Part shown: piece after piece, positions 36,729 to 44,227 of the stretch
Position numbering within the stretch: the first letter of the stretch is position 1
How the letters are laid out: each line of letters starts with the position of its first letter
NCBI GenBank assembly: GCA_030835025.1
Contig: JAUQWS010000089.1
Coordinates: 1 to 44,227, forward strand
DNA: 44,227 nt
Source of the DNA: Ignavibacteria bacterium
Lineage (GTDB): Bacteria > Bacteroidota > Ignavibacteria > Tepidaquicellales > OLB5
Direction: 5' to 3'
Position numbers and translations under genes: made by a program
Notes under the pieces: generated by a model
Seen by the model: the letters and a program-made list of their open reading frames with translations, nothing else
The model's database searches: none
Told to the model about the DNA's origin: nothing

Positions 36729-36742
36729 GCACTATGATTAAT

Positions 36743-36772
36743 GCCCGCGGATATACTCTGCGGGCTTCTTTT
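36743..36772 (+). terminator. Intrinsic terminator after the BNR gene
   Basis: GCCCGC (36743-36748) pairs with GCGGGC (36760-36765), followed by TTCTTTTTT. Confidence 0.88.
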
Positions 36773-36873
36773 TTATAAATACCTGTAATTCATATCTCAA
36801 AATGTGGATTCAATATTAAATAGAATTAATCTAAAAACATATCTATTATTGATATTATCTTTTAGTATTATCT

Positions 36874-38604
36874 ATGAAAACTAAACTTCTTCTTATCCTT
36901 AGCATTGTGCTTTCTATTGATGTCCTCGCGCAGAATTGGGTTACTACAGGCGGTAATAATCCGCGAAACGGGTGGAGTGAAATTACCGGGCCGAATTCTG
37001 TCTCATCTGCATACTGGACGGTGAACAGCACAAATTCCACTTCATGGGGTAATTCAGTTTACACTTACGGCGATAAGTTCGTAACCTCAAGGATCGTGCT
37101 TTCACCATACACAGGTAAGATCGAGCTTCGAAATATTAATACCGGTGCGCTGATATGGGAAAAGATGATCAATGCTCAGTCAAGAATGTATGCAGTAGGT
37201 TTCAACGAAGATGCTGTTTATGCGCATGATTATTTTACGGGAATTCTGTACGCGCTTAATATTGATGACGGTTCAGTCAAGTGGCAAATAGCATCTGATA
37301 TGTTCCCCGGTAATACAGGCCTGCTATTTGCGTGCGACGGTGACCCGATAGATAGGGGAAGAAGGATCAATAAAAATACAGGACTTGCACGCTGGACTAA
37401 CAATTACATAATTCCGGTTGGACCCGACGGCGGCTTCTGCATATACGGCAATACATATTATCACTGGACTGGCTCAATTGTAACTCCTAAAACACTAATT
37501 GCTATCGATCTGACAACTGGGGCAACAAAGTACTTATCAGCTTCGCTTCCGGGTGATGGTGATCAGGAAAATGATCTTTGCATAGGTCCAAATGGTACCA
37601 TATATATTTGCCGTGACGGAGGTGCCTTATACGCTTTTCAGGATAACGGAAGCGCATTTGTGCAGCTTTGGAGCCGCACGCCGGGTTATGTAGTAAAAGG
37701 AGTTGGCAAAGACGGTACTTTATATGCGTCTAATATTAACGACCCATCACAGTTCGGAAACAGCACCGTTTACAGGCTGAATCCGGCAAATGGAGATTTT
37801 CTGGACTCAGCCCAAACAAGAACCCCTATATCATATTTTGCCGTGGGTGCAGATTCAACCGTTTTCATCAGTACAGCCGAAACCGGTAACGGAAGATATG
37901 TTGCGTTTACTCCAAATCTGCAAATTGTCAAATGGACTTTGAACACACCCTATAATTATTACAGCGGGCCGTCTCTTTCAAGTAACGGAATCTTTATTTC
38001 AGTCGGTTCAGGTACTGAGATGAAAGCATATAAGACAAATTACACCATTAGGCCGGTTGCAGATTTCAGAGCGAGGAAAAATGTGATATTGGCAGGTGAT
38101 ACAATTTCGTTTTTTGACCAATCGTCATACGCACCTACCGGATGGCAGTGGTTCTTCCCCGGTTCAAATACACCCAGTTCAACTGCTCAAAATCCCGTTG
38201 ATATACAATATCCGGCAGCTGGAGTTTACCCTGTAACACTGATTTCAACGAATTCATTTGGTACAGATACACTAATAAGCTCATGCTATATGACTGTTAA
38301 TCCCTGGTTCGGCCTGCAGCAGAACGGCAATGAGATCCCTGACAATTATTCGCTCAGCCAAAATTATCCCAATCCTTTCAATCCTGTTACAAATATCAAA
38401 CTCCAAATACCTGCAGAATCACAGGTAAGACTTACAGTGTTTGATGTATTGGGAAGAACGGTTGAAGTATTGATAGATAAGGAAATGATGCCGGGAAATT
38501 ATGATGTTGACTGGAATGCAGCGAACTATCCCAGCGGAGTTTATTTTTACAGATTGCAAACCGATAATTTTGCCGAAACAAAAAAGATGTTATTAATAAA
38601 ATAA
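36874..38604 (+). CDS. T9SS cargo: PQQ-like propeller + PKD domain
   Basis: The 576-residue secreted protein has a signal peptide (MKTKLLLILSIVLSIDVLAQ). Residues about 20-385 form a quinoprotein/PQQ-like propeller: repeated blades pair 'TGKIELRNINTGALIW' with 'GILYALNIDDGSVKW'-type segments and later GTIYICRDGGALYAF. Residues about 388-475 are a PKD domain (DFRARKN, FFDQSS, YPAAGVYPVTLIS). The sorting domain ends the protein (QNYPNPFNP, SGVYFYRL, KKMLLIK). No cofactor-binding residues were assigned, and a structural or binding role is more likely than a dehydrogenase. The next cargo gene starts 8 bases after its stop, so the two are cotranscribed, the only such pair among the cargo genes. 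Confidence 0.9.
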   Translation: MKTKLLLILSIVLSIDVLAQNWVTTGGNNPRNGWSEITGPNSVSSAYWTVNSTNSTSWGNSVYTYGDKFVTSRIVLSPYTGKIELRNINTGALIWEKMINAQSRMYAVGFNEDAVYAHDYFTGILYALNIDDGSVKWQIASDMFPGNTGLLFACDGDPIDRGRRINKNTGLARWTNNYIIPVGPDGGFCIYGNTYYHWTGSIVTPKTLIAIDLTTGATKYLSASLPGDGDQENDLCIGPNGTIYICRDGGALYAFQDNGSAFVQLWSRTPGYVVKGVGKDGTLYASNINDPSQFGNSTVYRLNPANGDFLDSAQTRTPISYFAVGADSTVFISTAETGNGRYVAFTPNLQIVKWTLNTPYNYYSGPSLSSNGIFISVGSGTEMKAYKTNYTIRPVADFRARKNVILAGDTISFFDQSSYAPTGWQWFFPGSNTPSSTAQNPVDIQYPAAGVYPVTLISTNSFGTDTLISSCYMTVNPWFGLQQNGNEIPDNYSLSQNYPNPFNPVTNIKLQIPAESQVRLTVFDVLGRTVEVLIDKEMMPGNYDVDWNAANYPSGVYFYRLQTDNFAETKKMLLIK

Positions 38605-38612
38605 TTTACACA

Positions 38613-39851
38613 ATGAAAAAACTACTTTACATTTTGTTCCTTATCCCTTTTGCAGCCTCTTCTCAGGGCTGGTTTATTCAGACGACATTCAATCCTGCTC
38701 AGTCTTTGCAGGCGGTTCGCTTCTGGGACGCGAATACGGGCTACACAACAGCACCATTATATAACGGCTCAAATTTCTGCATACACAAAACAACCAATGC
38801 AGGCGCGAACTGGACCGATCAGAATTCAGGATACACTTCAATGCGCTTTATGGCAATTTGGATCAGTCATCCGGATACGGTTTATATGAGCGGAAATGAC
38901 GGAATAATTATCAAAACCGTGAACGGCGGAAACAACTGGGTAACAGTTTATTCCGAACCTACATTGCAGTTGTGGGGAATGTTCTTCGTAAATTCTTTGA
39001 CGGGATTTACATCAGGCTCTACCGGAAGAATTATGAAAACAACTAATGCAGGTGCAAACTGGTTTAACGTTACCTCTCCAACACAGACCTCTCTTAATTC
39101 GATCTATTTCATCAATGAGACTACAGGTTTCATTTCAGGTTATGCGATCGCTCTCAAAACAACTAATCAGGGCGGCGGCTGGATCAACATGAATGCACCG
39201 TACATAAGCGGTTTTGAGAATTTCAGAGAGATTTATTTCTTCAATGAAAACCTTGGCCTATATGTTTCTGATGCCGGAAGAATTGTCAAAACAACAAATA
39301 GCGGTGCGAACTGGACGCTGGTAAACTCTGGAACAACGCAATCCTTGTTTGGTGTAAGATTCACAGATGCATTAACCGGATTTGCCTGCGGAAATAGTGG
39401 CACGATAATCAGAACAACAGACGGAGGGGATAACTGGGCACCACAGACTTCTCCACTGAATGAAATACATACTGATGTCTGGTTTACTTCGGCAAATACA
39501 GGCTATATATCAACATGGAGCGGAAAGATACTCAAAACAACTAACGGCGGAGTCACTTTTGTGAACCAGATTAGCTCAGAAGTACCCGGTGAATACGGAC
39601 TTGAGCAGAACTATCCGAATCCGTTTAATCCGGAGACCAAGCTCAGATTTCAATTGCCGGAAAGTGATTTCGTGAAACTCGCAGTTTTTGATATCACAGG
39701 AAGAGAACTGGAGATCCTTCTCAATCAAGAACTGAAGCCCGGTGTTTATGAGTTTTCCTGGAACGCTTCTGAATATCCAAGCGGAGTATATTTCTATTCA
39801 ATTAGTGTTGGAAGTTACAATTCAACAAAGAAGATGGTACTTGTTAGATAG
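38613..39851 (+). CDS. T9SS cargo: Ycf48-like propeller protein
   Basis: The 412-residue secreted protein has a signal peptide (MKKLLYILFLIPFAASSQ). It carries about seven Ycf48/BNR turns (TTNAGANW, TVNGGNNW, TTNAGANW, TTNQGGGW, TTNSGANW, TTDGGDNW, TTNGGVTF), most preceded by a (T)GF/GY strand and a FxN/FxD segment. It ends with the sorting domain (QNYPNPFNP, SGVYFYSI, KKMVLVR, with Arg as last residue). The start is 8 bases after the PQQ-like gene's stop, implying a two-gene transcript; a terminator follows at about 39881. Ligand unknown. Confidence 0.9.
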   Translation: MKKLLYILFLIPFAASSQGWFIQTTFNPAQSLQAVRFWDANTGYTTAPLYNGSNFCIHKTTNAGANWTDQNSGYTSMRFMAIWISHPDTVYMSGNDGIIIKTVNGGNNWVTVYSEPTLQLWGMFFVNSLTGFTSGSTGRIMKTTNAGANWFNVTSPTQTSLNSIYFINETTGFISGYAIALKTTNQGGGWINMNAPYISGFENFREIYFFNENLGLYVSDAGRIVKTTNSGANWTLVNSGTTQSLFGVRFTDALTGFACGNSGTIIRTTDGGDNWAPQTSPLNEIHTDVWFTSANTGYISTWSGKILKTTNGGVTFVNQISSEVPGEYGLEQNYPNPFNPETKLRFQLPESDFVKLAVFDITGRELEILLNQELKPGVYEFSWNASEYPSGVYFYSISVGSYNSTKKMVLVR

Positions 39852-39880
39852 CAGAAGTTCGTAAATACCGCTTTTACGTT

Positions 39881-39904
39881 AGGCGCTCAAAAGGCGCCTT
39901 TATC
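39881..39904 (+). terminator. Terminator after the PQQ-like/Ycf48-like pair
   Basis: AGGCGC (39881-39886) pairs with GCGCCT (39894-39899) around a 7-base loop, followed by a short T-rich stretch. The same stem bases occur in the terminator at 41385. Confidence 0.78.
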
Positions 39905-40064
39905 TTTACAAAATATCGAAAAATACAGAAATTCTAAGTAGTTAACTTACTCCCGATAAGCCGAATATCTACAAAATGTCACTGAATCAAAACAAATACC
40001 ATTAATAGGGTATCGGCATAGTGAACCAAGTTAGTTATTTTGGTGAGTAAAGGGGAATTCGGTT

Positions 40065-41360
40065 ATGAAAAAATTTACTTTTTTAGCAGTTTCATTGATT
40101 TTTGCAACACTCTTGTATTCACAAGATTGGCTGCCTGCCGGTATGGTTACAAATCCGGGAATCAGGCCCAGCATTAGTGTTGCGGGACCTAACTCGGCGT
40201 GGGTAGCCGATGGTGAACTAACAGCACCCAAGATTTTCAGAACAACGGATGGCGGATTGAACTGGCTTCCGGTTCCTGTTACCGGTATCACAAACGAGAT
40301 ATTCTGTGTTTGGGCCATAACAAATGATGTAGCTTTTGTTGGCGAAGGAGTTGTTAACGGCGGTGCCAAACTGTTAAGAACAACCAATGCAGGAGTCAAC
40401 TGGAGCGTTATCCTCACTACGGGTCCAACCAACGGCCACTTTACAGGGCTTGCATTCACCAAAGGAATCGGAAACAGGTTCGGGCTTGCAATTGCAGAGA
40501 GAATATACCGCTCATCAAACTTTGGTAACAACTGGGTCGAGTTGAATCCCGGCACAGTTGGTGTATCCAATGCACAAAACTCCCTAATGATAGTTGATAA
40601 TGAATTCTACGGTTTCGGTCTGAATAATGGTGCAGCCAGGATCAGATTAACGACTGATAATTCAGGTTCGTGGTCAACCAAGAATGTTAATGTTACTGGT
40701 AACTATACTTCAGCCATTGCATTTCATACTAACAAGCTGCTTGGAGTTGCAGCAACATCCACATCGCTTCCGATAATCGGCAGAACAACTGACGGCGGCA
40801 CTACGTGGACTAATATTGATGTTGGCAGCAACGTTACCGGAACATGTTACCTCACGTGGATTCCTTATACACCTGTGGTTTATATACTGGGCCAGAACGG
40901 CACAATTAAACGCAGTACAGATAATGGTTTAACCTGGGTAGTAACACCAACGCCCGGAGTTACAAACCTGACACATTTTGATTTTTACCACCTGGCAAAT
41001 GTTGTTTACGGCTATGCAGTATCATCAAACGGTAATGTAATAAAGCTTGCAGATACACTTGCGATCTTAACCGGCCTTAACAATAACCAGATACCTTCTG
41101 AATTTGCTTTAGGGCAGAACTATCCTAATCCGTTCAACCCGTCAACTACCATATCTTATTCAATTGCTTCAGCAGTGAATGTTAGGCTGACGGTTCTGGA
41201 TGCAATAGGCAGAGAAGTTGATGTGCTTGTTAATGAGAACAAAACAGCGGGCAATTATGAAGCAACGTGGAATGCAGTTAACTTCTCAAGCGGAATATAC
41301 TTCTACAGGATAGAAGCAGGGGATTTTACCGATACAAAGAAACTGATCCTGCTGAAATAA
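40065..41360 (+). CDS. T9SS cargo: Ycf48/BNR-like propeller protein
   Basis: The 431-residue secreted protein has a signal peptide (MKKFTFLAVSLIFATLLYSQ). At least six turns of the TTDGGxxW type are visible (TTDGGLNW, TTNAGVNW, SSNFGNNW, TTDGGTTW, STDNGLTW and a variant TTDNSGSW), so a propeller is likely. The sorting domain closes it (QNYPNPFNP, SGIYFYRI, KKLILLK). AAGGGG lies shortly upstream of the ATG. It is flanked by terminators on both sides and is therefore probably monocistronic. No catalytic function can be assigned. Confidence 0.88.
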   Translation: MKKFTFLAVSLIFATLLYSQDWLPAGMVTNPGIRPSISVAGPNSAWVADGELTAPKIFRTTDGGLNWLPVPVTGITNEIFCVWAITNDVAFVGEGVVNGGAKLLRTTNAGVNWSVILTTGPTNGHFTGLAFTKGIGNRFGLAIAERIYRSSNFGNNWVELNPGTVGVSNAQNSLMIVDNEFYGFGLNNGAARIRLTTDNSGSWSTKNVNVTGNYTSAIAFHTNKLLGVAATSTSLPIIGRTTDGGTTWTNIDVGSNVTGTCYLTWIPYTPVVYILGQNGTIKRSTDNGLTWVVTPTPGVTNLTHFDFYHLANVVYGYAVSSNGNVIKLADTLAILTGLNNNQIPSEFALGQNYPNPFNPSTTISYSIASAVNVRLTVLDAIGREVDVLVNENKTAGNYEATWNAVNFSSGIYFYRIEAGDFTDTKKLILLK

Positions 41361-41384
41361 ATTACATGATTTTTTGGCTTCGAA

Positions 41385-41411
41385 AGGCGCTTTACGTGGG
41401 CGCCTTTTTTT
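41385..41411 (+). terminator. Intrinsic terminator after the cargo gene at 40065
   Basis: AGGCGC (41385-41390) pairs with GCGCCT (41400-41405) around a 9-base loop and is followed by TTTTTT. Confidence 0.9.
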
Positions 41412-41435
41412 ATGCCCTCATGTTTGTGCACCGGC

Positions 41436-42236
41436 TCAAGCCCTTAAGGCGCTGATAACAACTGTACCAAGCATCCATGCAGTTATCAGTATCCAGTAGC
41501 AGAAAGTGAGAAACGTACACACTATTAGCGCCTTCCAAAGGGTTTTATGATATACCCTTTTCAAAGCTATCAGCAGGTAAACGCCCGGTACAAAATACAT
41601 GAATATGAAGATGAATATCTCATCCAGATCCTGAGTGAGGACTCCAAGCAGAAAGCACCAAAGAACAAATGTGAAAAAGTGCAGAGTAAAAACAATGTGC
41701 TCGGCGTAGTAAATGTTCTTTGTAAAGTAAACTATCTTAAGCAGGACCGAAAAGATGAACATTATCACAAAAATGTAAAGTGTAATGTTATCGTTCATCT
41801 GGTCGTTAAAGTTATCAATAAACAGATCAGCCGAATCGGTGCTTTTATCCTGCTGCTGCAAAATGAATTCGCTCAGGAAGTCGTCTCTATCAGGCGGATC
41901 TGATACCAGCCCTGCGTACTGATCGGGGTCGGATTTTATCATTATGAAAAAGAGCACAAAGCTTGTGAAGAGGAACATCTTCAGTGGAGATATGTAACTC
42001 TGGAATCTGCCGGAGATGTATTCATGTGACAAAAATCCGGGCTTTGTGAAAAGGTATTTTATCGAGCGGAAGAAACGTGAATCCCACACAAAAAGCTCTT
42101 CGAAGAAATGCTCAAGGAGCGATCTTATGGAGCGTTCGTGCAGCCCGACCCTTTTCTGCCCGCAATTTGAACAGTAGTTCCCTGTAAGATCCCTTCCGCA
42201 ATTCTGGCAGATATTTTCAATATTTTGACCGATCAT
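41436..42236 (-). CDS. DUF3667-type membrane protein with N-terminal zinc ribbon
   Basis: The 266-residue protein starts at ATG 42236; a TTG 27 bases upstream is less likely. An N-terminal double-cysteine ribbon CQNCG and YCSNCGQKR (Cys10, 13, 22, 25) is followed by a short amphipathic region, then LFTKPGFLSHEYISGRFQSYISPLKMFLF and several membrane segments. This layout fits the DUF3667 family common in Bacteroidota; its function is unknown. The pattern of a metal-binding head with a membrane body suggests a sensing or assembly role, but this is only inference. It is the only non-cargo gene in the right-hand island and lies on the opposite strand to it. Confidence 0.88.
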   Translation of the reverse strand: MIGQNIENICQNCGRDLTGNYCSNCGQKRVGLHERSIRSLLEHFFEELFVWDSRFFRSIKYLFTKPGFLSHEYISGRFQSYISPLKMFLFTSFVLFFIMIKSDPDQYAGLVSDPPDRDDFLSEFILQQQDKSTDSADLFIDNFNDQMNDNITLYIFVIMFIFSVLLKIVYFTKNIYYAEHIVFTLHFFTFVLWCFLLGVLTQDLDEIFIFIFMYFVPGVYLLIALKRVYHKTLWKALIVCTFLTFCYWILITAWMLGTVVISALRA

Positions 42237-42320
42237 TTCACTAAAAATAGCCAGAAAATGCAACTTAATAAAGCTATCAAACCTTGCAAATAGCTGAATT
42301 AATAATTTTTTAAATTGTCA

Positions 42321-42349
42321 TTGATTCGGGAGTTTTTATCCCTTATGTT
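42321..42349 (+). promoter_or_regulatory. Candidate promoter for the last cargo gene
   Basis: TTGATT (42321-42326) and TATGTT (42344-42349) are spaced by 17 bases, ending 24 bases before the ATG at 42374. The -10 box is only 4/6, so this is tentative. Confidence 0.3.
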
Positions 42350-42373
42350 ATAAATAACTAATTTCATCATACT

Positions 42374-44227
42374 ATGAAATTATCAAAACTTCTTACTTTC
42401 ATCCTAATTTTATTTTGCGGCAGCATATATTCACAGCAGGGCTGGTTCTGGCAGAATCCTTTGCCGCAGGGGAATTTTCTGAACGGGATTTCATATGTGA
42501 ATAGTTCTATTGTCTATGTTTCGGGTTACGGCGGAACGCTTATGAAATCAACAAACGGCGGAGTGAATTTTACAGTCATTCAAACCGGCTTAAGGGATAA
42601 CCTCGCAGTGAAATTCATCAATGAACTTACAGGTTTTTCCGGTGCCTATGGCGGTTTGCTCAAAACTACCGATGGTGGATATACATGGCAGTACATTCCC
42701 GCACCCGTAACGGGGATTTCACAGGCAGTTATGACTCCAATTTTGACCCTATATTCATTAACTGAAAACAAAATATATAGAAGCACTGATTCCGGATTCA
42801 ACTGGACTGTTAGCCTTGATCCGGGTCCAAATTACGTGAGTACATTCAATTTCGCAGATAATTTAACCGGTTACGCGTTAGGGAGAAAAGGAACGACAAT
42901 CAGCACAAAGTGTTACAAGACGACTAATGGCGGAGTTTCCTGGGACAGCATTGCCTCAAATATCCGATCTTCATTTTCATCATCCTACTTTCTGAACTCA
43001 AATACCGGCTATGTAACTACAGGTACTATAATTCGCTTCATATTGCGAACAACTAATGGTTGTTTAAGCTGGGATACACTTTATAATCTGGGAAACAATG
43101 CTGCATCATTTACAAAGTTCTTTAACAGTTCTGAAGGATATGTGAAGACTTCCGGAAACATAGTAAGAACCACGAACTCCGGTTTGAACTGGCAGGAATT
43201 ATATACCGGAATAGGTTTGACACTTGTAAACGTGAATGATGGCATGGGAGTTAAAGAAAACCGAGTTCTTCGTACAACAAATTCAGGAGCAAACTGGATA
43301 GAGATTACACAGGGATTCAATGAAGATCTTTTGGACGTGACCTTTATTAATGAATTTACCGGGTTCACGATTGGATACAACAGGATTTATAAATCAACAA
43401 ACGGGGGTTCAAACTGGCAGGAATATTATCTCGGTCTGCAGGGCTGGCCGCCCTATCTGGAAAATATTATGTTTGTGAATAGCAATACAGGTTATGCAGG
43501 AATAGACGGAGGCAGATTAGCAAAGACTACAAATTGCGGTACAAACTGGGTTGTTTATGAAACCGGCTGCTATGACCACAATCACGGAATGTCTTTCCCC
43601 TGTGCCGATACAGGTTACGCTGTTACCAAATATGGTTTTTATCTTAAGACAACAAACGGCGGAGTGAACTGGATAAACTTCGGGCAGATAGAGAATCACA
43701 GCTTTGGAGATGTTTATTTTGTTAACAACAATACAGGATTTGCTGCAGGTGATAGTTTTGTTACCGGTCCGGTAATTAGAAAAGGTATTCTAAGGAAGAC
43801 TACAAATGGCGGATCTAATTGGAGTACTTCATACATAGATTCGGTACAGTATTTCCATGATGCATTTGCAGTAAATCAGACTACATGGTTCGCTGCGGGA
43901 GAGCGAAGTGTGGCATACGAATCTATTTTCAAAGGAATAATTGTAAAGAGTACAGATTCAGGAAATTCATGGGTACAAACACTCTTTCCGGCACGGGTTA
44001 CAGCAATTCATTTCCCGACTTCAGGTGTAGGGTATGCATCAACTTCAGGAAGTGTGATATATAAAACAACCAACAGCGGAGAAAGCTGGTTGCCAACAGA
44101 ATGTATTAACGCGAGTGAATCATATGGGATTTTTTTCATCAATGAAAATACCGGTTGGGCATCTGGTGCCTGGGGTCAAATAATCAAAACTACAACAGGC
44201 GGTGGTGCGCCAATTGGTATTCAGCCC
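42374..44227 (+). CDS. Ycf48-like propeller protein, probable T9SS cargo (cut by right edge)
   Basis: This frame stays open for 618 codons and leaves the window, so the C-terminus is missing. It starts with a signal peptide (MKLSKLLTFILILFCGSIYSQ). The visible part has about 13 turns of the (T/S)T(N/D)xGxxW type (TTDGGYTW, STDSGFNW, TTNGGVSW, TTNSGLNW, TTNSGANW, STNGGSNW, TTNCGTNW, TTNGGVNW, TTNGGSNW, STDSGNSW, TTNSGESW and others), most with a preceding TGY/TGF strand. That is too many for one seven-bladed propeller, so two propellers in tandem are likely. The last visible residues, PIGIQP, look like the linker that precedes a sorting domain in its neighbours; the domain itself would lie beyond the edge. 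Confidence 0.85.
   Translation, partial: MKLSKLLTFILILFCGSIYSQQGWFWQNPLPQGNFLNGISYVNSSIVYVSGYGGTLMKSTNGGVNFTVIQTGLRDNLAVKFINELTGFSGAYGGLLKTTDGGYTWQYIPAPVTGISQAVMTPILTLYSLTENKIYRSTDSGFNWTVSLDPGPNYVSTFNFADNLTGYALGRKGTTISTKCYKTTNGGVSWDSIASNIRSSFSSSYFLNSNTGYVTTGTIIRFILRTTNGCLSWDTLYNLGNNAASFTKFFNSSEGYVKTSGNIVRTTNSGLNWQELYTGIGLTLVNVNDGMGVKENRVLRTTNSGANWIEITQGFNEDLLDVTFINEFTGFTIGYNRIYKSTNGGSNWQEYYLGLQGWPPYLENIMFVNSNTGYAGIDGGRLAKTTNCGTNWVVYETGCYDHNHGMSFPCADTGYAVTKYGFYLKTTNGGVNWINFGQIENHSFGDVYFVNNNTGFAAGDSFVTGPVIRKGILRKTTNGGSNWSTSYIDSVQYFHDAFAVNQTTWFAAGERSVAYESIFKGIIVKSTDSGNSWVQTLFPARVTAIHFPTSGVGYASTSGSVIYKTTNSGESWLPTECINASESYGIFFINENTGWASGAWGQIIKTTTGGGAPIGIQP

Noticed and set aside
41547..41903. 118-codon plus-strand frame
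   Set aside because: It is antisense to the DUF3667 membrane protein, has no recognisable start signal and matches nothing known to me.

Overview
The window looks like a chromosomal piece of a member of the Bacteroidota/Chlorobiota side of the FCB group, most likely Ignavibacteria or a close relative. The main reason is the C-terminal sorting domain, with a QNYPNPFNP entry motif and a KKM(I/V)L(V/L/I)K end, on many secreted proteins; this form of the type IX secretion system (T9SS) signal is common in Ignavibacteria-like genomes. Base composition is AT-rich. Some genes carry clear Shine-Dalgarno sequences, and two places have sigma70-like -35/-10 pairs, which is less typical of Bacteroidales. 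No rRNA, tRNA, CRISPR array, transposase or phage gene was seen. Taxonomy is an inference.

Layout: (1) 1-5939 holds two tandem minus-strand BNR-propeller surface proteins (the first cut by the window edge) and a Ycf48-like propeller protein, all probable T9SS cargo. (2) 5958-12698 is mostly housekeeping: a GT-C-like polytopic membrane protein translationally coupled to lipB, an MltD-type lytic transglycosylase lipoprotein with LysM repeats, and an unrecognised helical protein. (3) 12838-17493 is a giant parallel beta-helix T9SS protein. (4) 17619-25517 is a mixed block: a LivK-type binding lipoprotein and LivH permease without LivM/G/F, a PaaI-type thioesterase, a membrane-anchored metallophosphoesterase, YqgE/AlgH, a small exported protein, a VOC protein, a GNAT acetyltransferase, and a GT4 glycosyltransferase/Nudix pair. 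(5) 25807-31733 is a signalling unit: a 1788-residue receiver-(PAS)11-histidine kinase followed by an Rcp1-like single-domain response regulator. (6) 31813-32947 encodes two exported thiol redox proteins on the minus strand, with a heptanucleotide array at their junction. (7) 33124-44227 is a second T9SS cargo island of six proteins (seven-repeat propeller, BNR, PQQ-like plus PKD, three Ycf48-like), interrupted only by a DUF3667 membrane protein; the last is cut by the right edge.

Ten of 29 genes (about 44% of the bases) are probable T9SS cargo, eight with a complete visible sorting domain; none of the secretion machinery is in the window. Most cargo genes are single units ended by strong intrinsic terminators. 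No single locus is obviously a new defence or metabolic system. The most unusual features are the 11-PAS kinase with a recent-looking internal triplication, the domain-swapped tandem cargo paralogues, the split Liv transporter and the CAATNNN heptamer array.
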